Assembly (NCBI GenBank): GCA_045579705.1
Contig: JAZNMP010000027.1
Location: 1-20,851 of the forward strand
Reading direction: 5' to 3'
Length of the DNA stretch: 20,851 nt
DNA from: Lachnocurva sp045579705
GTDB lineage: Bacteria; Bacillota; Clostridia; Lachnospirales; Lachnospiraceae
Shown here: positions 1 through 6,905 of the stretch, piece after piece
How positions within the stretch are numbered: position 1 is the first letter of the stretch
How the letters are laid out: each line of letters starts with the position of its first letter
Made by a program: the position numbers and the translations under genes
Notes under the pieces: model-generated
Database searches by the model: none
Seen by the model: only the letters and a program-made list of their open reading frames with translations
What the model was told of the DNA's origin: nothing

Positions 1-1
1 G

Positions 2-351
2 TTGAATCTGCAAACAATGAAACTATTCAGCAGGTATCATAAACAACATTCATTACTGACCTGGGATGACTCGGGTCAGATGAAATATAGTAACTATCAA
101 TTTTCAAGATTTACTGACAACTAGGTTGACAAATTTCGGAAGGATATGCTCCTGTTAATGCAGAAACTGGAAATATATATGAATTACATCATATTGGGCA
201 GGAAAATGAAGGAACATTAATAATGATAGATAGCAAATTGCATAAGTCTGTAGAATTGCATTCGTTTAAAAAGGCGTCGGAAATAGAAAGAAGCGAATTT
301 AATACTGTAAGAAAGAATATATATATGGAGTTATCAAAGAAAGTTTCATAA
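2..351 (+). pseudogene. C-terminal remnant of an LHH-type nuclease toxin (polymorphic toxin), broken
   Basis: The fragment is cut by the window edge. From about base 59 one frame reads like protein (TWDDSGQMKYSNYQFSRFTDN), then meets TAG at 122-124. The same frame continues as VDKFRK to about 142, where one missing base (an AAGGG tract reduced to AAGG) shifts the reading. The next frame reads GYAPVNAETGNIYELHHIGQ and stays open to the TAA at 349-351, ending in ELSKKVS. The LHH triplet followed by a second histidine-rich stretch (KLHKSVELHS) is the hallmark of LHH/HNH-EndoVII nuclease domains at the C-terminus of secreted polymorphic toxins. With both a nonsense codon and a frameshift it cannot make active toxin. 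Bases 1-42 also read VESANNETIQQVS plus stop in another frame, so the far upstream part may be rearranged. The nuclease call rests on motif recognition only. Confidence 0.6.
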
Positions 352-409
352 TTCTTACATGAATTAATAGATGGTGCTGATGAATAAGTTTAAGTCTGGG
401 AGGCTATCG

Positions 410-784
410 ATGAATAGGGTATTGGATTTAACTAGTAATAAAGATTTTGATTTTAGTCAAATAATGATTCAAGATGAGGAGGTTTGCGATGAAGCTTTTA
501 GAGAGTGCGTGAAAAAAGTATATATGAGGATGAATAGACTTTTTTACTTAGAGCTTCGAGGAACGTGTGTGTATGGAGCGTATTATTCAAAGACAAATAG
601 GGATAAGTATGAGTTTGTGATCTCATATAATCATAAAGGAAAGGTTGATGGAAAATATGCAATAAAGCGTAAATATCAGGAATACGTAGGTGATGAAGAT
701 TATATAGACGAGGTTGCGTATAAGATTTCAGTAAATATTGATAAGGTGATTAGAAAAAAGACCGAACCCTGGTCTATTTGGTAA
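410..784 (+). CDS. Small soluble protein in immunity-gene position, family not recognised
   Basis: The start is ATG 410, preceded by GGGAGG at about 398-403. An upstream in-frame start at 371 lacks such a site. The product is 124 residues, soluble and highly charged, with no signal peptide or membrane helix. A hydrophobic and aromatic core (RLFYLELRGTCVYGAYYSKT) is followed by a Lys/Tyr/Asp-rich half that ends KKTEPWSIW. It starts 58 bp after the broken LHH nuclease reading, exactly where polymorphic-toxin loci keep the cognate immunity gene. That position is the only functional clue, and I did not recognise a named immunity family. Unlike every other gene in the first 1.3 kb it appears intact, as expected if immunity is kept after toxin loss, or if it defends against neighbours' toxin. 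Confidence 0.6.
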   Translation: MNRVLDLTSNKDFDFSQIMIQDEEVCDEAFRECVKKVYMRMNRLFYLELRGTCVYGAYYSKTNRDKYEFVISYNHKGKVDGKYAIKRKYQEYVGDEDYIDEVAYKISVNIDKVIRKKTEPWSIW

Positions 785-810
785 GGGTATTAGTAGAAAG
801 GAATAGTATT

Positions 811-1056
811 ATGAGAGTAGCAATAACAAAAGTTCACAAAAGCGATTGTCGACAGGAGATGTCATGGAAGGAATACAGATATATTATGGATGGAAAGGCT
901 ATTGCGGTTTATTCAAAGAAAATGTGGAATGATGATCCTCTGGATTTTGTCAGTGGATAGAAGATGGAGGAAACACTTGAGCGAGTATGGGATAAAGATG
1001 ATCCGAATACACCAGAACACGTTAAAATGTATGCAGATAATTTGGTGAATAATTGA
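811..1056 (+). pseudogene. Small gene interrupted by an in-frame TAG
   Basis: ATG 811 has an AAAGGA site at about 797-802 and opens a 49-residue reading (MRVAITKVHKSDCRQEMSWK and onward) to TAG 958-960. The same frame continues without a break for 31 protein-like codons, KMEETLERVWDKDDPNTPEH and onward, to TGA 1054-1056. The plausible original was a charged soluble protein of at least 80 residues. It could have been longer, because a SHOCT tail follows immediately in the next frame. No known family was recognised. A real 49-residue protein ending at the TAG cannot be excluded, but the coding character after the stop argues for a nonsense mutation. Its place after the immunity-like gene suggests another former immunity or accessory gene of the toxin locus. 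Confidence 0.45.
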
Positions 1057-1159
1057 TGAGCAAATTGAACAAGTGAAGAAAATAAAGGAACTTGTTGATA
1101 TGGGAGCACTAACACCAGAGAAATTTGAAATTAAGAAAAAGGAAATTATGGGGTTATAG
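1049..1159 (+). pseudogene. SHOCT-domain fragment without start codon
   Basis: One frame, open from 1049 to TAG 1157-1159, reads IDEQIEQVKKIKELVDMGAL, then TPEKFEIKKKEIMGL and stop. The pattern is that of SHOCT, a short C-terminal helical domain: amphipathic helix, leucine, small turn, (T/S)xEEF-like segment, then a lysine-rich helix ending in GL. There is no ATG, GTG or TTG with a ribosome site in front. It begins where the preceding broken reading stops, so a frameshift near 1049-1056 may have split one former protein with a C-terminal SHOCT. Alternatively it is an isolated leftover of a separate gene. SHOCT is thought to mediate oligomerisation in many unrelated bacterial proteins, so it does not reveal the original function. 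Confidence 0.5.
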
Positions 1160-1165
1160 GGATTT

Positions 1166-1332
1166 ATGAATAAAAAGGCTTTACAGAATGCTGATACACA
1201 GAAATATGAATTAAAGAAGGAAGAACCAATTGGTTCTTCAAATATGGGACAGCTATAGTTTTTGGGACATTTGTTCTAGTTATTGTTTTGTTGGTTCTTT
1301 TTACATTCTATTATAGATTCAAATCATTGTAG
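1166..1332 (+). pseudogene. Frameshifted small single-helix membrane protein
   Basis: ATG 1166 opens a 30-residue reading beginning MNKKALQNADTQKYELKKE, which stops at TAG 1256-1258. A second frame overlapping it between about 1218 and 1256 reads WFFKYGTAIVFGTFVLVIVL and on to FYYRFKSL, ending at TAG 1330-1332. Joined by a frameshift in 1218-1240, the two give a protein of about 50 residues: a hydrophilic N-terminus, one membrane helix and a short basic tail. No family was recognised. It follows the SHOCT fragment by 6 bp and belongs to the same decayed cluster. Two unrelated tiny readings remain possible, though the second has no start of its own. Confidence 0.35.
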
Positions 1333-1401
1333 TTATACTATTGAATGATATAGGAGTATATAATTTGTAAAAGGTTTTGAAGGGAAGAATTGGAGAAAAA
1401 G

Positions 1402-1653
1402 ATGGTTTTTTATTTTTTTTGTGCATTAATAGGATTGGGGATATTATGGTTATTTGTTAAGATTATAAATTGTTTTTCGCTTGAGATATTTCTTTTTTTA
1501 GTGGGTTTATTAGGAATAATAGTTTTGATTGGAGTAGTGCTTCTTTCAGGATTTACTTTAGCATTTTTAATACCGTTCCTTCCATTTATTGGAGCTATAG
1601 CTGCTTTAGGAATAGTAGTTTTTATTATTAAAGCAATTTTTAGTCACTTTTAA
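1402..1653 (+). CDS. Small three-helix membrane protein of unknown function
   Basis: The product is 83 residues and almost entirely hydrophobic. It has about three membrane segments: near residues 1-20 (MVFYFFCALIGLGILWLFVK), 26-50 and 53-80. Only a few charges are present and the end is KAIFSHF. GGAG six bases before ATG 1402 supports this start. An in-frame TTG at 1390 after AGGGAAG would add four residues (MEKK). There is no signal peptide cleavage site or recognised domain. It is the first intact gene after the pseudogene cluster and shares that patch's strong AT bias, so it may belong to the same accessory segment. A role as a membrane immunity protein is possible but nothing in the sequence proves it. 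Confidence 0.5.
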   Translation: MVFYFFCALIGLGILWLFVKIINCFSLEIFLFLVGLLGIIVLIGVVLLSGFTLAFLIPFLPFIGAIAALGIVVFIIKAIFSHF

Positions 1654-1771
1654 ATATTCAGTTAAGTAAAACTTTGAAGAGCTAATAATAATTTTGATGT
1701 TTTGTAAAAAGAAGGAATGCGAAATAAAAAAAGTTTTTTCCAGTATATATCTGCTTCTAATCGCTTTATGT

Positions 1772-1777
1772 TATACT
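1772..1777 (+). promoter_or_regulatory. Probable -10 element (TATACT) of the FMN-binding protein gene
   Basis: TATACT lies 46 bp before the ATG at 1824, inside the 170-bp gap after the small membrane protein. No convincing -35 was seen at the expected spacing. The predicted transcription start near 1784 makes the upstream in-frame GTG at 1785 unlikely as the translation start. Confidence 0.35.
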
Positions 1778-1823
1778 ATCTCTGGTGCTGAAAAATAATA
1801 CGTACTATGTAGAAAGGGAAATT

Positions 1824-2216
1824 ATGAAAAAAGTTGAGCAGTTTTTAAAAGAGGCTGAGACATACTATTTAGCGACTGCTGATGGTGATCAGCCTAGAGT
1901 TCGTCCTTTTGGCACAGCACATATTTTTGAGGACAAGCTCTATGTTCAGACAGGAAAAGTAAAGGATGTTTCTAAGCAAATTCATGCGAATCCAAAGGTT
2001 GAAATTTGTGCTTTTAAGAACGGCGAGTGGCTTCGCGTTTCTGGGGAATTAGTTGCAGATGAGCGAATTGAAGCAAAGGAATCTATGCTTGAGGCGTATC
2101 CTAGCTTGAAAAACATGTATTCAGCCACTGATGACAACACAGAGGTGTTCTACTTTAAGAATGCCACAGCAGTATTTAGTTCTTTCACAAAGGAACCTGA
2201 AATAGTTAAGTTTTAA
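1824..2216 (+). CDS. Pyridoxamine 5'-phosphate oxidase-like FMN-binding protein
   Basis: The product is 130 residues, a soluble split-barrel flavoprotein of the PNPOx-like superfamily. Features typical of the small clostridial members are seen: an N-terminal helix (KKVEQFLKEAETYYLATADG), the Q/RVRPFGT segment in which an arginine contacts the FMN phosphate, a strand with KLYVQTGKVKDVSKQI, then NPKVEICAFKNGEWLRVSGE. The C-terminal half keeps the barrel (AVFSSFTKEPEIVKF). At this length it is a general-stress/Pdx-oxidase-like protein rather than a true PdxH, which is over 200 residues. Its natural substrate is unknown, and members often act as flavin or nitro-compound reductases. The start at 1824 follows GAAAGGGA at 1812-1819; an upstream GTG at 1785 has no site. 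It appears monocistronic. Confidence 0.85.
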   Translation: MKKVEQFLKEAETYYLATADGDQPRVRPFGTAHIFEDKLYVQTGKVKDVSKQIHANPKVEICAFKNGEWLRVSGELVADERIEAKESMLEAYPSLKNMYSATDDNTEVFYFKNATAVFSSFTKEPEIVKF

Positions 2217-2229
2217 TTTAGTTTAATCA

Positions 2230-2257
2230 TTGAATAGGGTTTTTTGATAAGGATAAT
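2230..2257 (+). promoter_or_regulatory. Candidate promoter of the anchored surface-protein gene
   Basis: TTGAAT (2230-2235) and GATAAT (2252-2257) are separated by 16 bp, about 40 bp before ATG 2296. Both hexamers match the sigma-A consensus in most positions. It starts only 14 bp after the stop of the preceding gene, for which no clear terminator was seen. Confidence 0.4.
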
Positions 2258-2295
2258 AAGAAATAACTAATTGAGTATTAGAGGAGTATTAAGTT

Positions 2296-2949
2296 ATGAA
2301 AAAATTTCTTGAGAAGATCTCAATGATGCCACTTAAGGCAAAGATTATCGCTTGTGTTGTGGCGGTAGTTATAGTAGGAAGTGGAATTGGCGTCGCAGTT
2401 GTTTCTTCTAAATCTGCAAATAGTGAAGTTACAGCTGATAAAGAGGTGAAGAAAAGCACAAAAACTTCAAAGAAGAAAGCTACACTTAAGGCTATCAAGG
2501 ATAATTCAAAGAAACTAGAGGAAGAAACAGAAAACCTTGAAAAGAATAAGAAAGAAGTTGAATCTCAGGCTGAAGGCCAGGGAAAGACGAATAATAAAAA
2601 GGCACAGTCTGCAAATGTAGAAGGCCAGAATAGTCAGCCTACCAGCGCAGCGCCGGCAAATCCAGCCCCTGCAAATCCAGAACCTCAGCCTGAAACAGTT
2701 GATGCCAGAGGTGAAGCTTGCGTACATAACTGTGGAAAGACGGTTTTTAAAGATCAGGCGTCATACGATTCATTTAAGCGTTTTATTACTGATAATTATA
2801 AGTTAGAAGCGCCAGATGATGACTTTGATATAAGTATGTTCCCGGCTTCAATGCAGGAATATATTTCAAATTCTGCATACTATAATATTCCATATACCTA
2901 TAAGGGTGTAACTTATTATGGTGGAACAGATGATACGGATTTATATTAA
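2296..2949 (+). CDS. Membrane-anchored extracellular protein of unknown function
   Basis: The product is 217 residues. A short basic N-terminus precedes one membrane helix at about 16-36 (KIIACVVAVVIVGSGIGVAV). A long Lys/Glu-rich region, probably coiled coil, covers about 48-95. Next come a Gln/Asn/Pro-rich spacer (about 105-132, ANPAPANPEPQPE) and a C-terminal domain of about 80 residues (136-217) with two cysteines (ACVHNC, 141-146) and many tyrosines (SNSAYYNIPYTYKGVTYYGG). The helix has no lipobox and no cleavage site is obvious, so it is probably an N-terminally anchored protein with the C-terminal domain outside the cell. The design of anchor, spacer and globular end is seen; the function is not recognisable. 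AGAGGAG just upstream supports ATG 2296. A bidirectional terminator follows. Confidence 0.65.
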   Translation: MKKFLEKISMMPLKAKIIACVVAVVIVGSGIGVAVVSSKSANSEVTADKEVKKSTKTSKKKATLKAIKDNSKKLEEETENLEKNKKEVESQAEGQGKTNNKKAQSANVEGQNSQPTSAAPANPAPANPEPQPETVDARGEACVHNCGKTVFKDQASYDSFKRFITDNYKLEAPDDDFDISMFPASMQEYISNSAYYNIPYTYKGVTYYGGTDDTDLY

Positions 2950-2960
2950 ATATTAGTTAA

Positions 2961-3010
2961 AAAAAGGATGTACTCCCGTGAATGAAAACAGGGTACATCC
3001 TTTGTTTTTT
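2961..3010. terminator. Bidirectional terminator between surface protein and SulP genes
   Basis: AAGGATGTAC pairs with GTACATCCTT around a loop of about 20 bases (stem 2964-3002, inner bases imperfect). A run of A's lies on the left and TTTGTTTTTTT on the right, so it can terminate both convergent genes. Confidence 0.85.
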
Positions 3011-4669
3011 TTATCCTTCTATTTCAGAAGCTCTCACGAGAGCATCATCGATGTGGGCACAGAAGTTTTCGGCGCCGATTTTTTCTACGAAGCCAGCCTT
3101 CTTCATAGTGCGCATAGGCTGGTCGTTTACGTGAGAGAAGACCATAGATACACCGGCGTGGCGGCATCTCTCGTGAAGGATTTCAAGAGAGTGCATAGCT
3201 GTTGCATCGAGGGCTGGTACAGCTCTCATACGGATTACGAGGACTTTAGTGTAATCCTTTAGTGACATCTGTGAGATGAGGTCGGCAGCTCCGAAGAACA
3301 TAGGACCACTGATTTCGTATACACGAACGTGCTGTGGAACATGCTTGTGCTCGATGTCATCTGGATCAGTGTCCTGATCGTAGTATTCCCAACCGATGAG
3401 TTCAGCTTCGTCAGCCATTCTTTTCATGAGAAGTACACAAGCGAGTACGATGCCGACACCGATAGCTACTACGAGGTCGAAACAAACTGTGAGTACGAAT
3501 GTTACGACTAGAACGAGGATATCGCTCTTTGGTGCTGTCTTTGAAAGATGTACGAAAGTTCTCCAGCCGCACATGTTATAAGCAACGATGAAGAGGATAG
3601 CTGCGATAGTTGGCATTGGGATGAGTGCTGCGTATGGCATGAGGATAACGAGCATCAGTACCAATGTGATAGAGTGGATGATACCAGCGATAGGTGTGCG
3701 TCCACCGTTTTTGATATTGGCAGCAGTTCTGGCGATAGCACCTGTAGCAGGGATTCCGCCGAAGAGAGCTGAACCGATGTTTCCGAGACCCTGAGCGATG
3801 AGCTCCTGGTTTGATCTATGATGAGCATTTATCATACTGCCGGCTACTACACATGAGAGAAGTGACTCGATTGCGGCCAGGATAGCGATAGTGAAACCAT
3901 TTGTAGCTGCATCACGAAGTGAATCAAATGTAATAGTAGGAACGTGAAGTGTAGGCAAGTTTCTTCCTATACTGTAGAGGTCGCCGATAGTGTTTACTTT
4001 CATATTGAGTCCGCTTACCATTCCGATTCCGACGAATACGGCGATGAGGGAAGCTGGAATTTTTTCGCCAATCTTTGGTATATATGGCCAGGCGATGAGT
4101 ACTGCGAGTGATACGAGGCCTACGATGAGAGCCTGGCTGTTGAAAGTTGAAATATTGTTTACGATGGCTTTAACTTTATCGACAGTTTCGATAGTGACAG
4201 TTCCTTTTGGAAATGAAAGTCCGAGGAAATCTTTGATCTGTCCGATGAGGATAGTCATAGCGATACCGGCTGTGAAACCAGTAGTGATAGTGTATGGAAT
4301 GAAACGGATGAGGCTTCCTAAGCGGAGTACACCCATGATAATTAGAAGTATTCCTGCAAATATAGTGGCAAGCGCTAGGCCGCTCATACCATTTTTTGCA
4401 ACGATTCCTGCTACGATAGTAGCAAAGGCAGCTGTCGGTCCAGCTATCTGTACCCTGCTTCCGCCTAATGCAGAAATGATGAAACCTGCGATGATTGCTG
4501 TGTAGATACCTTCTTCAGGGCCTACGCCAGACGCGAGCGCAAGTGCGATTGAAAGTGGAAGTGCGATGATCGCAACGATGATTCCAGAAATGAAATCTTT
4601 AACAAACTGTTCTTTGGAATATCCCTTCATAGTAGTCCAAAGAGCAGGAACTAACCTGTCGTTGTTCAT
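3011..4669 (-). CDS. SulP-family anion permease with C-terminal STAS domain
   Basis: The 552-residue protein is an inner-membrane transporter of the SLC26/SulP family. Residues 25-415 are membrane helices and contain the SulP signatures SRVQIAGPTAAF (71-82) and GGIPATGAIARTAANIKNGG (304-323). A cytoplasmic STAS domain follows at about 445-548, with the conserved strand-turn ALDATAMHSLE (486-496), where anti-sigma antagonists carry their regulatory Ser/Thr. Family members move sulfate, bicarbonate or dicarboxylates by symport or exchange. The sequence does not settle the substrate, and no sulfate-assimilation or carbonic-anhydrase gene is adjacent. The length is normal. The start has GGAGATTTTCA directly before the ATG on the minus strand. 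It is transcribed alone, divergent from sstT, and ends at the shared terminator. Confidence 0.9.
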   Translation of the reverse strand: MNNDRLVPALWTTMKGYSKEQFVKDFISGIIVAIIALPLSIALALASGVGPEEGIYTAIIAGFIISALGGSRVQIAGPTAAFATIVAGIVAKNGMSGLALATIFAGILLIIMGVLRLGSLIRFIPYTITTGFTAGIAMTILIGQIKDFLGLSFPKGTVTIETVDKVKAIVNNISTFNSQALIVGLVSLAVLIAWPYIPKIGEKIPASLIAVFVGIGMVSGLNMKVNTIGDLYSIGRNLPTLHVPTITFDSLRDAATNGFTIAILAAIESLLSCVVAGSMINAHHRSNQELIAQGLGNIGSALFGGIPATGAIARTAANIKNGGRTPIAGIIHSITLVLMLVILMPYAALIPMPTIAAILFIVAYNMCGWRTFVHLSKTAPKSDILVLVVTFVLTVCFDLVVAIGVGIVLACVLLMKRMADEAELIGWEYYDQDTDPDDIEHKHVPQHVRVYEISGPMFFGAADLISQMSLKDYTKVLVIRMRAVPALDATAMHSLEILHERCRHAGVSMVFSHVNDQPMRTMKKAGFVEKIGAENFCAHIDDALVRASEIEG

Positions 4670-4726
4670 TGAAAATCTCCTAACCTAAAAACTTTACTTA
4701 TATAAATGCCGACAAACAGCCTTTCG

Positions 4727-4755
4727 AGTGTACTCTAGTTTAGAAAAAATTTCAA
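4727..4755 (-). promoter_or_regulatory. Promoter of the SulP permease gene
   Basis: Read on the minus strand, TTGAAA (4755-4750) is followed after 17 bp by TACACT (4732-4727), about 58 bp before the start codon. Spacing and hexamers fit a sigma-A promoter. It lies in the divergent gap shared with sstT. Confidence 0.55.
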
Positions 4756-4846
4756 TATAATTCGTGTTTTAACTATTAAGTTGTGCGATAATATAGTCGA
4801 TAATCTTAGAAATGTTTTTCGTACTAGTTGTGATAAAGGAGGCCTT

Positions 4847-6100
4847 ATGAAGATTGTAGAAAAATACAATAATACAAGTTTGATACTAAGAATAATTTGT
4901 GGCTTGATAATCGGAATTGTACTTGGAATCACCTTTGATGGGCTTAAATTTATCCCTTTACTAGGTACCGTATTCGTAGGAGCTCTTAAGGCAATCGCTC
5001 CGGTTCTCGTATTCGTGCTCGTTATTTCAGCGCTGGCACAGGGAAACGATAAACTGGACAGAAGATTTGCTTTAGTAATCTTCCTATACATCTTAAGTAC
5101 ACTTTTAGCTTCTTTTGTTGCAGTAGTGGGCAGCTTTCTCTTCCCACAAACACTCATCCTTACAGAAACTGCAAAAGCTGATGTTGTACCTGAGGGAGTA
5201 GGACAGGTCCTATCTAATCTCGTGGTGAATATGGTAGCAAATCCTGTGGATTCTCTGGTCCGTGGACAGTATATCGGAATTCTGTTCTGGGCTATAGTAT
5301 TCGGACTGGCCGCAAAGAAACTTGCATCAGATAACACTAAGAAAGTATTTAGTGATATTTCTGATATCGTTTCTATGGCAGTAAAGTGGATTATCAATCT
5401 GGCCCCATTTGGTATCATGGGCCTGGTTTATAGTAATGTATCTGAGAACGGATTGGCTATCTTTACTGATTATGGAAAGTTAATTCTGCTCTTAGTTTGC
5501 TGTATGCTCAGTGTTTCTCTGATAGTAGATCCGCTCCTGGTCGCTCTCGTTTTAAAGACAAACCCATATCCTCTGGTATTCAGATGCTTAAAGGAATCTG
5601 GAGTTACAGCTTTCTTTACTAGAAGCTCAGCTGCAAATATCCCGGTTAATATGGAACTTTGTGAGAAGCTAGGCATGGACAGAGAGATGTACGCGGTTTC
5701 TATTCCGCTCGGCGCGACTATCAATATGGATGGCGCGGCTATCACTATCGCAATCATGTCACTCGCAGCGGCAAATACAGTTGGATTAAAAGTCTCCTTT
5801 GGTTCAGCTATGGTCCTCGCATTTGTTGCTACTCTCGGAGCTTGCGGTGCATCAGGTGTCGCAGGAGGTTCACTCCTACTCATTCCAATGGCATGCTCCC
5901 TCTTCGGAGTTCATGCTGATGTAGCGATGCAGGTAGTTGCGGTTGGATTTATCATAGGAGTAGTTCAGGATTCTCTCGAAACTGCACTTAATTCTTCTGG
6001 AGACGTTATGTTTGCTGCAACAGCAGAGTACGCTCAGTGGAAAAAAGATGGTAAATCTCTTCCAAAATTCCTCGGAGGCAATACTGAGACGAAGATTTAA
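4847..6100 (+). CDS. sstT: Serine/threonine:Na+ symporter SstT
   Basis: The 417-residue membrane transporter belongs to the dicarboxylate/amino acid:cation symporter family and imports serine and threonine with sodium. The SstT-specific segments are present: LLGTVFVGALKAIAPVLVFVL (38-58), PYPLVFRCLKESGVTAFFTR (240-259), SSAANIPVNMELCEKLGM (260-277), SIPLGATINMDGAAITI (285-301) and the C-terminal GVQDS-like motif VVQDSLETALNSSGDVMF. The helical hairpin serine cluster RSSAANIPVN and the NMDGAA substrate/Na+ motif are intact. AAAGGAGG at 4836-4842 fixes ATG 4847; an upstream in-frame ATG at 4781 has no site and would add 22 non-conserved residues. The gene stands alone between the divergent SulP gene and a strong terminator. 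Confidence 0.93.
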   Translation: MKIVEKYNNTSLILRIICGLIIGIVLGITFDGLKFIPLLGTVFVGALKAIAPVLVFVLVISALAQGNDKLDRRFALVIFLYILSTLLASFVAVVGSFLFPQTLILTETAKADVVPEGVGQVLSNLVVNMVANPVDSLVRGQYIGILFWAIVFGLAAKKLASDNTKKVFSDISDIVSMAVKWIINLAPFGIMGLVYSNVSENGLAIFTDYGKLILLLVCCMLSVSLIVDPLLVALVLKTNPYPLVFRCLKESGVTAFFTRSSAANIPVNMELCEKLGMDREMYAVSIPLGATINMDGAAITIAIMSLAAANTVGLKVSFGSAMVLAFVATLGACGASGVAGGSLLLIPMACSLFGVHADVAMQVVAVGFIIGVVQDSLETALNSSGDVMFAATAEYAQWKKDGKSLPKFLGGNTETKI

Positions 6101-6117
6101 AGTGATTTAAAATATGT

Positions 6118-6160
6118 TAGGAACCCTCTTTGCTGAGAAATCAGTAAAGAGGGTTTTTTC
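6118..6160 (+). terminator. Strong intrinsic terminator after sstT
   Basis: AACCCTCTTTGCTGA (6122-6136) pairs with TCAGTAAAGAGGGTT (6141-6155) around a GAAA tetraloop, with a single G-T wobble, and is followed by TTTTTT. It begins about 20 bp after the sstT stop. Confidence 0.9.
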
Positions 6161-6215
6161 GTGTGGGATGATTTGGTATGATAGGGACAGAAGCTTAAAT
6201 AGTGGGGATGATACT

Positions 6216-6902
6216 ATGTTAAAGATACTTTTAATAGAAGATGATCAGGCGATTATTAAGTCATTGAGGGAATATCTATCTGACGAAGGGTACCAGGTTG
6301 ATACTTGTTCAGGTCAGAAGGAGGCTATTTGTAAGCTGGATGAGATGTTGGAGAATCCAGATTCTAAAGCTGACCTAATTCTCTTAGATGTGGCTCTTTC
6401 AGATGGAAATGGATTCTCGGTTTGTTCCTATATAAAGGATCACACATCCATTCCGACCATCTTTCTCACTGCATCAGGCGATGAGAGCAGCGTGGTAACG
6501 GGATTTGAGCTCGGTGCGGATGATTATATAGCGAAGCCTTTTAGACCTAGGGAGCTTTCCTCTCGTATTAAGAATGCTCTCAGAAGATATGGCGCTTCTT
6601 CAAATCAGGTTGTCATCGATAACTTAAAGATTGATTTAGATAAGGCTACAGTAGAGAAGAATGGTATAGAAATCGTTCTGTCTGCTCTCGAGTATAAGCT
6701 ACTGATGATCTTCATTCAGAACAGGGGAATCCTGCTTTCCCGCACGAAACTCCTGGATGAAATCTGGGATATCGCAGGTGATTTCGTAAATGATAATACG
6801 CTTACGGTTTATATCAAACGCTTACGTGAAAAAATAGAGGACGATGCCTCTAAGCCTGCCATCATAAAGACGGTACGTGGTATGGGATATAGGATGGATT
6901 AG
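6216..6902 (+). CDS. OmpR/PhoB-family response regulator
   Basis: The 228-residue DNA-binding regulator has an N-terminal receiver domain at 1-120. Its acidic pocket is E8/D9/D10, the phosphoacceptor D58 lies in LILLDVALSDGNG, and T85 and K107 (AKPF) are in the switch positions. A C-terminal winged helix spans 130-228, with the recognition region FVNDNTLTVYIKRLREKIED and the closing IKTVRGMGYRMD typical of the OmpR class. ATG 6216 begins the conserved MLKILLIEDD; an in-frame ATG at 6114 lies inside the sstT terminator and is rejected. A TATGAT at 6177-6182 may be its -10. It is followed after 3 bp by its histidine kinase, and the ABC pair downstream is its likely target, as in Bce/Vex-type modules. 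The nearby repeat at 7818-7872 is a candidate binding site. Confidence 0.92.
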   Translation: MLKILLIEDDQAIIKSLREYLSDEGYQVDTCSGQKEAICKLDEMLENPDSKADLILLDVALSDGNGFSVCSYIKDHTSIPTIFLTASGDESSVVTGFELGADDYIAKPFRPRELSSRIKNALRRYGASSNQVVIDNLKIDLDKATVEKNGIEIVLSALEYKLLMIFIQNRGILLSRTKLLDEIWDIAGDFVNDNTLTVYIKRLREKIEDDASKPAIIKTVRGMGYRMD

Positions 6903-6905
6903 ATT

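Noticed and set aside
1..42. End of a separate upstream gene (VESANNETIQQVS then stop)
   Set aside because: Only 13 codons are visible and a competing frame is also open there, so no gene can be supported.
122..960. TAG recoded as a sense codon (two in-frame TAGs inside coding-like readings)
   Set aside because: TAG is a normal stop elsewhere in the window, for example for the response regulator (6900-6902) and the FtsX permease (11191-11193). Frameshifts next to the first case point to decay.
2878..2910. NIPYT in the surface protein as a class B sortase signal
   Set aside because: No hydrophobic tail and positive charges follow. The protein ends shortly after in acidic residues, and it is already anchored by its N-terminal helix.
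3990..4505. 171-residue open reading on the plus strand inside the SulP gene
   Set aside because: It is antisense to a clear SulP protein, has no ribosome site and no protein character; it is a shadow of the real gene.
4735..5418. 227-residue open reading on the minus strand across the start of sstT
   Set aside because: It is antisense to conserved SstT coding sequence and its composition mirrors that gene.
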